23,931 bases of DNA, taken from the NCBI GenBank assembly GCA_022573095.1, contig JACZUR010000005.1:1-23931 (forward strand). Direction: 5' to 3'. Of the stretch, positions 1 to 6,834 are shown one piece after another. The notes beneath the pieces are model-generated. The model did no database searches and was not told where the DNA came from. It was given only the letters and a program-made list of their open reading frames with translations. The translations under genes and the position numbers were made by a program. The first letter of the stretch is position 1. Each line of letters opens with the position of its first letter. Source of the stretch: Gemmatimonadota bacterium (lineage in GTDB: Bacteria; Gemmatimonadota; Gemmatimonadetes; Gemmatimonadales; GWC2-71-9).

Positions 1-372
1 TCACACATCGGCAAGTGGACTGTCCTGGCCGCCACCGTGGGACTTACCACCATGGCCGCCATCAAGATGGGTCGTGCCGACGATCGGTTCGACGAACTTC
101 AGACGTTCTGTCAGACCGCGATCGGTATCTGCTCGACGGAAGCGGACGGAGCGTTCATTGACCCCACCGCGGAGCGCCTCTTCCAGGAAACGCGTTCGCT
201 CGACGGCCAAGCTCAAAGGTTCCTGATCGGCGGGCAGTTCACTCTCATGGTGTCAGGAGCGTTGTTCTTAGTGGACCTGCTTTCGGACCACGGCGGCCCA
301 GAGAACATACCCTTCACTCCGCTGAAACTTTTTCAGCAAGGAAATCTGGTGGGGTTGAGAATCGAGTATTGA
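1..372 (+). CDS. Hypothetical membrane protein, C-terminal part (truncated by window start)
   Basis: The plus-strand frame is open from base 1 to a TGA at 370-372, so about 123 C-terminal residues are visible and the start lies outside the window. Third codon positions are mostly G or C, as in the other genes, which favours this frame over the antisense one. A hydrophobic stretch lies at visible residues about 5-22. A soluble segment of about 60 residues follows, holding two Cys six residues apart. A second strong membrane segment lies at about 82-102, and a short polar tail ends in RIEY. The gene converges on arsM. I do not recognise the family; two membrane passes flanking a small domain are all that can be said. 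Confidence 0.6.
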   Translation, partial: SHIGKWTVLAATVGLTTMAAIKMGRADDRFDELQTFCQTAIGICSTEADGAFIDPTAERLFQETRSLDGQAQRFLIGGQFTLMVSGALFLVDLLSDHGGPENIPFTPLKLFQQGNLVGLRIEY

Positions 373-375
373 GGG

Positions 376-432
376 GACGGTAAAAGAGACGTAAGAGACG
401 GTAGAAGACGGTTCGGGACGGTCGGGGACGGT
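376..432. repeat. Degenerate 10-nt tandem repeat containing GACGGT
   Basis: GACGGT occurs at 397, 407, 417 and 427, exactly 10 nt apart. Another copy lies at 376 and a related GACGT between them. The four bases between the conserved hexamers vary (AGAA, TCGG, CGGG). The array starts almost directly after the stop codon of the upstream gene. Confidence 0.8.
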
Positions 433-442
433 GGGGCTACCG

Positions 443-505
443 CTTAAGACTTACAGCTTACAGCTTTTTTCGTGCAGCGTGCAGCGTGCAGCGTGCAGCG
501 TGCAG
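443..505. repeat. Two adjacent heptamer arrays: CTTACAG and CGTGCAG
   Basis: CTTACAG is present twice (450-456, 457-463), preceded by a variant CTTAAGA (443-449). After a T-rich joint comes CGTGCAG in five perfect head-to-tail copies (471-505). Perfect short arrays of this kind point to recent replication slippage, so copy number is likely to vary between strains. Confidence 0.85.
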
Positions 506-510
506 GAAAG

Positions 511-577
511 CGGGGAGCGGGGAGCGGTTTCCGTACTTCGTTCCCTCGTTCCCTCGTTCAATCGTTCAATCGCTTTC
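511..577. repeat. CGGGGAG heptamer pair and TCGTTCCC/TCGTTCAA octamer array
   Basis: CGGGGAG appears twice (511-517, 518-524). Then TCGTTCCC appears twice (538-545, 546-553), TCGTTCAA twice (554-561, 562-569), and a decayed copy TCGCTTTC at 570-577. The unit length changes from 7 to 8 nt between neighbouring arrays. Confidence 0.8.
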
Positions 578-587
578 GCGGCAGTCC

Positions 588-611
588 CGCCTTGAAAGGC
601 GTTTTTATTTT
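588..611 (+). terminator. Candidate rho-independent terminator of the left-edge gene
   Basis: The stem CGCCT/AGGCG closes a TGAA tetraloop and is followed directly by TTTTTATTTT on the plus strand. The stem is short, and the site lies about 215 nt after the stop of the plus-strand gene. It is the only hairpin plus T-run in the spacer with this orientation. Confidence 0.5.
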
Positions 612-614
612 CGC

Positions 615-660
615 CGCTCTTGAGAGCGTGTCAGTTGCCGAGCCGGCGCTTTAGCGCCGG
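615..660. other. Two further tetraloop hairpins (615-628 and 643-660)
   Basis: CGCTC-TTGA-GAGCG lies at 615-628. A perfect 7-bp stem CCGGCGC with a TTTA loop lies at 643-660. Neither is followed by a clear T-run on either strand. The second lies about 40 nt after the arsM stop and could protect the 3' end or act as a weak terminator. Confidence 0.5.
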
Positions 661-700
661 AACCGAAGAAGCTAAGCGGTAAGTTCCCCAATCCCCTCGT

Positions 701-1489
701 TCAACCGCTCTTCACCGCTCGCACGAAACCACTGGCGATCGCACCGTCCATCTCAGCGGCCAGGGCAAGAGCCTCATCGCCAAACGGCTCCAGCAGCACT
801 CGAGCATCTGCCGTCGACAGAATACGCGTGAACTCGATGCTCGGTGCGACAAAACCGGCTTCTCGCAACTTGGCGATGTAGTCGTTCATCTCCAACGCAC
901 CGGCGACACAGCCTACCCAAAACTCGGGGTTAGACCTGATCTGGTCCGGAAGTTTCCTGCGCAACACAATATCTGAAATCGCAAGACGGCCGCCCGGCTT
1001 GAGAACTCGAAACGCCTCCCGTAGCACCCGATCCTTGTCCACCGCCAGGTTAAGGACGCAGTTCGAAATGATCGTATCGACAGTATTGTCCGGAAGCGGA
1101 ATATCTTCGATCCGGCCCTTGAGGAACTCAACGTTCTCGAATTCCGTCCGGGCGAGATTACGGTTCGCCAACTCCAGCATCTCGTCGGTGAAGTCGATCC
1201 CATAAACTTTGCCGGTCGGCCCCACGCGGCGCGCTGACAGGAGAACGTCGACTCCGCCACCCGACCCGAGATCCAGTACCGTTTCGCCCTGCCGGAGTTG
1301 GGCCAGGGCGGCAGGGTTCCCGCACCCCAGGGATGCTGTGAGTGCAGCTTCCGGAATGAGTTCCCGCTCCGCCGAGTTGTACAAGTCGCTGGTGATCGGG
1401 TCCGAACAACTCGCGCCCGAACAACATGATCCGGTCAGTGCAGCCTTGCGGTAATGTTTCTTGACTTCCGTCGTGATATCTCGTTCCAT
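701..1489 (-). CDS. arsM: Arsenite S-adenosylmethionine methyltransferase ArsM
   Basis: A cytoplasmic enzyme that methylates As(III) with SAM, giving methylated and often volatile arsenicals. The SAM-binding motif VLDLGSGGG lies near residue 71. The three Cys typical of the family are present: C56 (LGCGNP), C144 (SNCVLNL) and C194 (WVGCVAGA). An N-terminal Cys cluster (C22, C23, C28) is also seen. The 262-residue length is usual. The frame extends 26 codons upstream into arsR, but the ATG at 1489 is chosen because a purine-rich Shine-Dalgarno (1498-1508) precedes it and the family sequence begins there. It follows arsR by 34 nt and is probably co-transcribed with it. Confidence in the function is high from the Cys pattern. 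Confidence 0.93.
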   Translation of the reverse strand: MERDITTEVKKHYRKAALTGSCCSGASCSDPITSDLYNSAERELIPEAALTASLGCGNPAALAQLRQGETVLDLGSGGGVDVLLSARRVGPTGKVYGIDFTDEMLELANRNLARTEFENVEFLKGRIEDIPLPDNTVDTIISNCVLNLAVDKDRVLREAFRVLKPGGRLAISDIVLRRKLPDQIRSNPEFWVGCVAGALEMNDYIAKLREAGFVAPSIEFTRILSTADARVLLEPFGDEALALAAEMDGAIASGFVRAVKSG

Positions 1490-1497
1490 CTTGCTAA

Positions 1498-1508
1498 CCT
1501 CTCCCCCC
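1498..1508 (-). promoter_or_regulatory. Shine-Dalgarno of arsM
   Basis: On the minus strand GGGGGGAGAGG ends 8 nt before the ATG at 1489. This fixes the arsM start inside the longer open frame. Confidence 0.7.
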
Positions 1509-1523
1509 TTTTGCTCACTGCTG

Positions 1524-1841
1524 TTAACAGCCGCACGCTCCTGACACCGTGTCGGCGTGAAGGCCAATTACGACCGCCTCATGGAGACCTTCGAATGCAG
1601 GCTTGTTGATCGCATAGTGACACCACCTTCCCTCGCGGCGTAGCGTAACGAGTCCGGCTTCGCGGAGCACTCTCAGATGGTGCGACAGCAGCGGCTGTGG
1701 CACATCGAGGTAGTCTGCGATATCGCAGACGCAGCGTTCGCCTTCAGCAAGGAAGGCCAGCGCCCTAAGACGGGTCTCATCCGCCATCGCCCGGAAACCG
1801 GCGCACACCATGCCAGGGGGCGACTCTACATCAACGATCAT
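1524..1841 (-). CDS. arsR: ArsR/SmtB-family arsenic-responsive repressor
   Basis: A dimeric winged-helix repressor expected to release its operator on binding As(III). Its 105 residues hold the ADETRLRAL helix, the metal-binding motif ERCVCD (C37, C39) at the start of the helix-turn-helix, the recognition segment PQPLLSHHLRVL, and a wing GLVTLRREGRWCHY. Further Cys are C13, C74, and a C-terminal pair C103/C105 (ACGC tail). The third Cys of the plasmid R773-type CVCDLC motif is absent. The ATG at 1841 is the first possible start, since an in-frame TGA lies two codons upstream. It has no Shine-Dalgarno and lies five nucleotides after a -10 hexamer. arsM follows, so the regulated target is visible. 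Confidence 0.92.
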   Translation of the reverse strand: MIVDVESPPGMVCAGFRAMADETRLRALAFLAEGERCVCDIADYLDVPQPLLSHHLRVLREAGLVTLRREGRWCHYAINKPAFEGLHEAVVIGLHADTVSGACGC

Positions 1842-1846
1842 AGATC

Positions 1847-1875
1847 AATATATGTATATGTATTAATATTTGCAA
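1847..1875 (-). promoter_or_regulatory. arsR promoter with overlapping AT-rich operator
   Basis: On the minus strand a -35 TTGCAA (1870-1875) and a -10 TATATT (1847-1852) are separated by exactly 17 nt. The expected transcription start falls on or next to the arsR ATG, predicting a leaderless mRNA. An imperfect 18-bp palindrome (1847-1864, AATA...TATT ends, 14 of 18 positions symmetric) covers the -10, a position suited to ArsR autorepression. The palindrome-operator link is inferred. Confidence 0.65.
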
Positions 1876-1879
1876 CGCC

Positions 1880-1912
1880 GGTAGATCCAGCTGCCGCAAA
1901 AGTGGATCAACC
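1880..1912 (-). terminator. Hairpin across the recG stop codon, possible weak terminator
   Basis: A 10-bp inverted repeat (1880-1889 with 1903-1912, one mismatch, core GATCCA/TGGATC) has a 13-nt loop and includes the recG TGA. It is followed by AT-rich DNA rather than a clean T-run. It could separate recG transcription from arsR or shield the arsR promoter. Confidence 0.35.
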
Positions 1913-3970
1913 TACGCGGAACAACTCCATCCCCCGCTCGTATCTCCTCTCGATGCGCTGCCGCAACCGCTGGTTTGGCTTGGAGGAAAGATCGGGGTCC
2001 TCTTCGAGCAGCGCGAACGCCGCGGATCTGGCCGCCGGTATTAACTCTGCGTCCTTCGAAAAGTCCGCATATCTCAGGAAAAGACCCCCGGACTGCCTAG
2101 CCCCCACCAACTCGCCCATTCCCCTCTCCTTCAGGTCCAACTCGGCAATCTCGAAACCATCCTCGGTCTCCGCGAACTGTCTTAGTCGACGCGGCACCGA
2201 GCGTTCCGGACTCATCAGTATGCAGTAGCCGCGATGCGCCCCCCTCCCAACCCGTCCACGCAACTGATGCAGCTGCGCCAAGCCGAACCGCTCGGGGTGT
2301 TCCACCATCATAACCGTGGCGTTGCTCACATCGATGCCCACCTCGATTACGGTCGTAGCCACGAGCACCTTTATCTCCCCGTCTCGGAAGCGTCTCATCG
2401 TCAGTTCACGCTCCTCCGTTTTCATTCTGCCGTGGACGAGCCCAACCTTGTGTGGTTTCAGCTTTTCTTTGAGTTCGACGGACATCGAACTGGCTGCCCG
2501 CAAATCGGTGCGCTCGGATTCATCTATCACCGGGTAGACCACATAAGCTTGCCGGCCGGCGTCGCACTCTCCTCTTATGAACTCGTAGACTTTGGAACGC
2601 GCTTTGGCCGGGCGGACATCGGTGCTTATGGCTCCGCGGCCCGCAGGTTTGATTCGCAGGGTAGAAATATCGAGATCTCCGTAAACAGTCAGAGCTAGCG
2701 ACCTGGGAATCGGTGTTGCCGAAAGAAGCAGTACATCGGGCGAGTCCCCTTTCCCAACAAGCGCGGCTCGCTGCTCCACGCCAAAGCGGTGTTGTTCATC
2801 TATGACCGCGATCCCCAGCCGTGAGAACTGGGTGTGCTCTTGTATTAGCGCATGCGTGCCTACAACAAGGCGGGCTTCTCCAGCGGCAATGCGTTTCCTG
2901 ACTTGCTGTTTTTCGGACGGAGACAGCCTCCCCAGCAACAGATCCGGTACTATGCCCAAACTCGCGGCGAGCTCTGTAAGCGATCGTCCGTGCTGTTCCG
3001 CCAATAGCTCGGTCGGGGCCATGAATACCGCTTGGTAGCCGTTTTCTATTGCGAGCATCATCGCGAAGAGAGCCACAACCGTCTTCCCAGTTCCAACATC
3101 ACCCATCAGGAGCCGGTGCATTCGCTCCCCAGACGCCATGTCAGCCGTCACTTCTCGAATACATCTCTTCTGGTCCGACGTGAGCTCGAAGGGAAGATTG
3201 TTCTTGAGCTGCGTTGTGAGATCCCGCCTATTCTCGATCCGCGGGCCCTTGGGAACGGCTTTCGCGATCTGCCTTGCGCGGGCCACCACAATTTGCAGAT
3301 CGAGCAGTTCGTCAAAAGCGAGGCGCCGGCGACCGCGTTCCGCTGCCTCGGTTGTGGGTGGATTGTGGACGGCGCGGAAAGTGTCCCTCAGATCAGGGAG
3401 GCTATGTTCTTTCAGAAGGTGCGGCGGCAGGCTCTCCTGCACCGTGGCAACGAGTGCCTCCAGATGTTCGTTGATAAGCTTTCGAATGAGCCGGTGCGAC
3501 AGGCCTTCGGTGGCTCTGTAGACGGGTAGGATCATACCCCGACCGAGAAGCTCGCTCTCGCCTTGTTCGCCGAGTATGATCTGCTCGCGCGGAACTATCT
3601 GTCGCCCGTGGTAGAACTTTACGGGGCCGGAAACCAAGATCAGCAGATCCCTCTTGATGACTCGTTCCAGGAACGGTTGGCCGGGCCAGGAACACTCGAT
3701 GACGCCCGATCCGTCCTGTATTACAGCCTTGAAGATCTTCAACCGGCGCGTGGGGATGATGCCCGTCGAAACGACGGTACCCACGAGGTTTACTTCATTG
3801 CCAACTACAGCTTCGGCAATCGGCGTAACGGTCGTGGCATCCAGAAACCGATGGGGAGTGTGGTAGAGGAGATCTTCAACCGTTTGAACACCCAGGCGGG
3901 CGAACGCCTGTGCTCGATGCGGCCCGACTCCCTTGAGAAATTGCACGGGCGTGTCGAGCTCCAGCTTCAT
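1907..3970 (-). CDS. recG: ATP-dependent DNA helicase RecG
   Basis: A superfamily 2 helicase that remodels stalled replication forks and branched DNA. Its 687 residues show an N-terminal wedge/OB domain (about 50-150), Walker A GDVGTGKT (290-297), the RecG-type DEQH box (391-394), LLSATP (415-420), motif VI QLRGRVGRG (569-577), and the C-terminal segment ending in RYERGMELF. All motor motifs are intact. The start is the ATG at 3970, which overlaps the ftsY TGA by one base (TGATG). A TTG one codon earlier is possible but less likely. Position as the last housekeeping gene of the block suggests co-expression with ftsY; no functional link to division is implied. Confidence 0.96.
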   Translation of the reverse strand: MKLELDTPVQFLKGVGPHRAQAFARLGVQTVEDLLYHTPHRFLDATTVTPIAEAVVGNEVNLVGTVVSTGIIPTRRLKIFKAVIQDGSGVIECSWPGQPFLERVIKRDLLILVSGPVKFYHGRQIVPREQIILGEQGESELLGRGMILPVYRATEGLSHRLIRKLINEHLEALVATVQESLPPHLLKEHSLPDLRDTFRAVHNPPTTEAAERGRRRLAFDELLDLQIVVARARQIAKAVPKGPRIENRRDLTTQLKNNLPFELTSDQKRCIREVTADMASGERMHRLLMGDVGTGKTVVALFAMMLAIENGYQAVFMAPTELLAEQHGRSLTELAASLGIVPDLLLGRLSPSEKQQVRKRIAAGEARLVVGTHALIQEHTQFSRLGIAVIDEQHRFGVEQRAALVGKGDSPDVLLLSATPIPRSLALTVYGDLDISTLRIKPAGRGAISTDVRPAKARSKVYEFIRGECDAGRQAYVVYPVIDESERTDLRAASSMSVELKEKLKPHKVGLVHGRMKTEERELTMRRFRDGEIKVLVATTVIEVGIDVSNATVMMVEHPERFGLAQLHQLRGRVGRGAHRGYCILMSPERSVPRRLRQFAETEDGFEIAELDLKERGMGELVGARQSGGLFLRYADFSKDAELIPAARSAAFALLEEDPDLSSKPNQRLRQRIERRYERGMELFRVG

Positions 3971-4860
3971 CAATCCTTCAATATGGTCTCAGCAAAGATT
4001 CGCGGTTCGAACGGGAGGAGATCCTCCAGCCGTTCGCCCACTCCGATGAAGCGCACCGGCACGCTGAGTTCGCCGGCCGCGGCCACCACGGCTCCTCCCT
4101 TCGACGTGCCGTCGAGCTTCGTAATAATCATTCCGGTAAGCGGAATGGCGTCGCTAAACTCTGATGCCTGTCGCAGGGCGTTTTGGCCGACCGTACCGTC
4201 AACAACCAACAGGGTCTCGTGCGGAGCACCGGCTCGCACCTTGCGCGCAACTCGCACGATCTTAGCAAGTTCTTCCATCAGATCGCCGCACGTGTGGAGG
4301 CGTCCCGCAGTATCCACCAGCACGACATCGATCGAGCGGGCTTCCGCCGCGCGTATCGCGTCGAAGACCACCGCGGCGGGATCTCCGCCGGGCTTTCCCG
4401 AAACATACTCAACACCAATCCTATCAGCCCAGACCTCGAGCTGTTCGGTTGCTCCCGCACGAAACGTATCGGCGGCTGCGAGCATGACCGATTTGCCGGC
4501 GTCCTGCAGCTTCTTCGCGAGCTTCGCAAGCTGAGTCGTCTTGCCCACCCCATTCACCCCAACGAGGAGAATCACTCCGGGACCGGTACCGTCGCCAATA
4601 TCCAGGTCCTGCCGGCCAGACGAAACATCTGCCAGGCCGCTGATTCGGTCCATCAACCAATGCTTGAGTTCCGCCTCCGTGCGAAGCCGGCCGAGTCGCA
4701 TCTGCGCCCGTAACTCACTGGCAATTTCAAAAGAAACCCGCCCAAAATCGGCTTCTATGAGTAGGCGCTCGATGTCCTCGACAGCCGTTTCGTCGACACC
4801 CTTGACCATTACGGCAACGTCTGTCAGCGCAACGGCTCTGATCTTCTGCCAGAGTCCCAT
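3970..4860 (-). CDS. ftsY: Signal recognition particle receptor FtsY (NG domain only)
   Basis: The SRP GTPase receptor that docks ribosome-SRP complexes at the inner membrane for insertion of membrane proteins. The 296 residues hold the helical N domain (about 1-90) and the G domain: G1 GVNGVGKT (101-108), DTFRA (131-135), DTAGR (183-187), TKLDGTSKGG (247-256) and a closing GVGE...LLPF (273-284). GVNGVGKT favours FtsY over Ffh, and no M domain is present. The long acidic A domain of enterobacterial FtsY is absent; the N-terminal MGLWQKIRAV helix may serve for membrane contact (inference). It starts 3 nt after the vWA gene stop and overlaps recG. Confidence 0.95.
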   Translation of the reverse strand: MGLWQKIRAVALTDVAVMVKGVDETAVEDIERLLIEADFGRVSFEIASELRAQMRLGRLRTEAELKHWLMDRISGLADVSSGRQDLDIGDGTGPGVILLVGVNGVGKTTQLAKLAKKLQDAGKSVMLAAADTFRAGATEQLEVWADRIGVEYVSGKPGGDPAAVVFDAIRAAEARSIDVVLVDTAGRLHTCGDLMEELAKIVRVARKVRAGAPHETLLVVDGTVGQNALRQASEFSDAIPLTGMIITKLDGTSKGGAVVAAAGELSVPVRFIGVGERLEDLLPFEPRIFAETILKD

Positions 4861-4863
4861 CTC

Positions 4864-6681
4864 TTAGGGAAGTCCTTTGCGCTGTCGGAATGTCCACTCG
4901 GCTGCCAGAGCCAGCACGATCAGGACGAACACCCACCAGCGCTGACGCATTCTGCTTTCAATCATAGCATTGCCGGCGACGCCAGACGTTGCAACAATAG
5001 CAGCGTTTCGCAAGTGAAATTCGTCGCTGTAGGGTTCAACCACAAAAGTTCCAGATTCATCTCGCCGGTTCATTTCAGTCCACGTGTACACGCCAGGATC
5101 CACCCTCAGTAGAGCCTTCCCCTCCGCACTGAATCTAAGGACAGCGGTCAACGCAGTGTCCGCACCTGTAACCCTTACAACGGCTGAGTCGCGAGTTCCC
5201 GGGATCGTCTCAAAAACAACCGGCATTCCCAGTTGTACAACCTCCGATGCAACAAGCTCGGATCTACGCAGGGATCCCGCCCCTAGCAGCCAGTCGATAC
5301 CCGCCGCGACCACCGCCCGATAGGCTTCGCGGGAAGCTCCACCTCTGAAAGCCCAGCGCCAGACTCCGGAGGCCGCCGTCGTGAGCTGCCGTGTGCCGGC
5401 TGAGTCACGACCCAGCAGTACGGGACGCTCAGCTCCCCTCCTGCCCTGTCTCGCGATCAACGCGGACCATTCATCGGACCCGGCCACGAGAGGCACAATA
5501 CCGGTCAGCGGGGGCAACGAATCCCACTCCACTCCTGCTAGCCTCCCTGCAAAAGGAGACGCTAGGTCCGCACGAGCTATATACCAGTCACCCTCAAAGA
5601 TCTCCAGCCGAGGGTCCGAGCCCGCCGGCCATCTCCAAATGGGCTTGAGGGGCAGTCCCGTTATTTCCTGACCTCTTACGACCAGCACTCGAGCCGCGCG
5701 GGCCGCCGCGCGAACCCTGGCGGCATCGACCGCTACCAGCGATCGCATATCGATCCACCTGTTTTCACCAACACGAGCAAACCCCTGAACACTCGTACGC
5801 GAAACCTCCACTATCTCGGAAACTAGGAACCTGCCCTCCCAATCAGCCGGGTTGACAAGCACAACTATGGCCGGTTGATCAACCACGCTAACCAATCGTA
5901 CTCGCTCGTCATCTCTTTCTTCCGCATCACCCTGAACATCGAGAACGACATGCAACACGTTGACCCCCGAATGCAGGCTCGAAGGTGGCAGCACAACGCG
6001 CCGGCGGGCGACACCAGGAGAGGGTGGAAGTTGGATGTCCTGCGTCAGTAGGACACGCTCGCCGTCGCGAACGTCGATGCGACCGCGTGTCGCAGGCAAG
6101 GAACCCCACGTAGCGATCGTCAGGTCCAGGGAGAGCGAGTCACCGTCCTGTATCGATGATCTCAGCGATAACTCGATGATCGCCGCGTTAGGTAAGGTAT
6201 CCCTGGCAAGAACCAGTACTCCCGCTCTTGCAAGTCGGCTCCCGGGAATAGTCGGAATATCCTCCAATTCGCCATCGGTAACAATTACTACGGGCACTCC
6301 ACCTCCGACAGCCGCGTCCAGAGCATCCTTCAGCCGGCTTGATCCGGCACGCGGGGGAAGCGTGTCGAAGAGTTCAGGGCCCTGCCCGAAACGCAAGATG
6401 CTGCCGCCGTCACTAGCCAATGAACGGGCGCTGTCCAACGCTTCAGCCCACCTGCCACCCGCCGCGTCCATACTGAGTGATGCGTCCAGGAGCACCGTAG
6501 TCGGTCCTCCATCTATTCGGCGCCGTGAGCTTGGGTTGAATAACAGCAGTACCAGACCCGCAAGCGCCACCGTGCGCATTAGGGCAGGAAGCACTCCCAG
6601 CAACCCCAATTTTTCAATACGCAGATAGACGAAAAGCGCGCCGCCCGCAACGACCAGAATCGATAAGACGGCCCCTGTCAT
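4864..6681 (-). CDS. Membrane-anchored vWA-domain protein of unknown function
   Basis: This 605-residue protein has two N-terminal membrane segments (about 3-20 and 28-48). A von Willebrand A-like domain follows, with a MIDAS start DASLS (66-70) and an aspartate strand VIVTDGE (132-138). Then come long beta-rich regions and a segment resembling the degenerate amidotransferase-like domain of large vWA membrane proteins. A C-terminal membrane helix (about 582-598) ends in a basic tail. It contains no cysteine, consistent with an extracytoplasmic bulk. The layout recalls BatA-like proteins but no gene name can be given. It lies 153 nt after the M23 gene and 3 nt before ftsY. The start has only a weak ribosome site. 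A metal-dependent binding role is inferred from the MIDAS. Confidence 0.75.
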   Translation of the reverse strand: MTGAVLSILVVAGGALFVYLRIEKLGLLGVLPALMRTVALAGLVLLLFNPSSRRRIDGGPTTVLLDASLSMDAAGGRWAEALDSARSLASDGGSILRFGQGPELFDTLPPRAGSSRLKDALDAAVGGGVPVVIVTDGELEDIPTIPGSRLARAGVLVLARDTLPNAAIIELSLRSSIQDGDSLSLDLTIATWGSLPATRGRIDVRDGERVLLTQDIQLPPSPGVARRRVVLPPSSLHSGVNVLHVVLDVQGDAEERDDERVRLVSVVDQPAIVVLVNPADWEGRFLVSEIVEVSRTSVQGFARVGENRWIDMRSLVAVDAARVRAAARAARVLVVRGQEITGLPLKPIWRWPAGSDPRLEIFEGDWYIARADLASPFAGRLAGVEWDSLPPLTGIVPLVAGSDEWSALIARQGRRGAERPVLLGRDSAGTRQLTTAASGVWRWAFRGGASREAYRAVVAAGIDWLLGAGSLRRSELVASEVVQLGMPVVFETIPGTRDSAVVRVTGADTALTAVLRFSAEGKALLRVDPGVYTWTEMNRRDESGTFVVEPYSDEFHLRNAAIVATSGVAGNAMIESRMRQRWWVFVLIVLALAAEWTFRQRKGLP

Positions 6682-6834
6682 CGAGGTCCACTTTGCAACG
6701 TCATTGTGTTAAGCATTGCCGTCTTACCTCAACGAAGCAACAAACGTTCCTCGGTGGGATCGTACGAGCTTGTGCTAGCTGGTGTTATTGGCCTCGGCAG
6801 CCAGATTGGCTGGCGGGGGGGTGGGGGGGCGGTC
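6682..6834. other. Spacer between the M23 and vWA genes
   Basis: This is the longest gap within the minus-strand block (153 nt). It holds a G7-T-G7 tract (plus strand) directly beyond the M23 stop and a small 5-bp hairpin GCCAG/CTGGC (6800-6814). I see no convincing terminator or promoter, but the length allows a transcript boundary here. Confidence 0.5.
6815..6829 (+). repeat. G7-T-G7 tract, quadruplex-compatible
   Basis: Seven Gs, one T and seven Gs on the plus strand satisfy a four-run G3 quadruplex pattern with single-base loops. The tract begins five bases upstream, in minus-strand terms downstream, of the M23 TAA (6835-6837). On the transcribed RNA it appears as two C7 runs. Confidence 0.8.

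Larger units (their letters stand above)
373..700. other. Repeat-rich convergent intergenic spacer
   Basis: This 328-nt spacer lies between the tails of a plus-strand gene and arsM. No convincing gene is present; the one 60-residue plus-strand frame (472-654) is built from the repeats. It contains several unrelated tandem short repeats followed by three tetraloop hairpins, listed separately. The octamer TCGTTCAA found in the array recurs at 697-704, across the arsM stop codon. Confidence 0.8.

Noticed and set aside
1..216. Minus-strand open frame at the left edge
   Set aside because: Short, starts only at TTG, Gly/His-rich and without ribosome site; the opposite strand has a continuous membrane protein frame with better codon pattern.
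471..577. Possible CRISPR array
   Set aside because: Units are 7-8 nt head to tail with no spacers; simple tandem repeats.
472..654. 60-residue plus-strand frame in the spacer
   Set aside because: Its sequence is a translation of the heptamer and octamer repeats (QRAACSVQRA and similar).
1490..1567. Extended arsM start at 1567 adding 26 residues
   Set aside because: The extension overlaps arsR, is not family-like, and a strong ribosome site precedes the ATG at 1489.
3563..4534. 323-residue plus-strand open frame across the recG/ftsY junction
   Set aside because: It is antisense to two intact, motif-complete genes and has low-complexity Arg/Ser/Pro composition typical of shadow frames.
5960..6628. 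222-residue plus-strand open frame
   Set aside because: Antisense to the vWA gene, whose membrane segments and MIDAS motif show it is the true coding strand.
6682..6780. Promoter for the vWA gene
   Set aside because: TTGAGG and TTAACA-like hexamers exist but the spacing and match are poor; no confident call possible.
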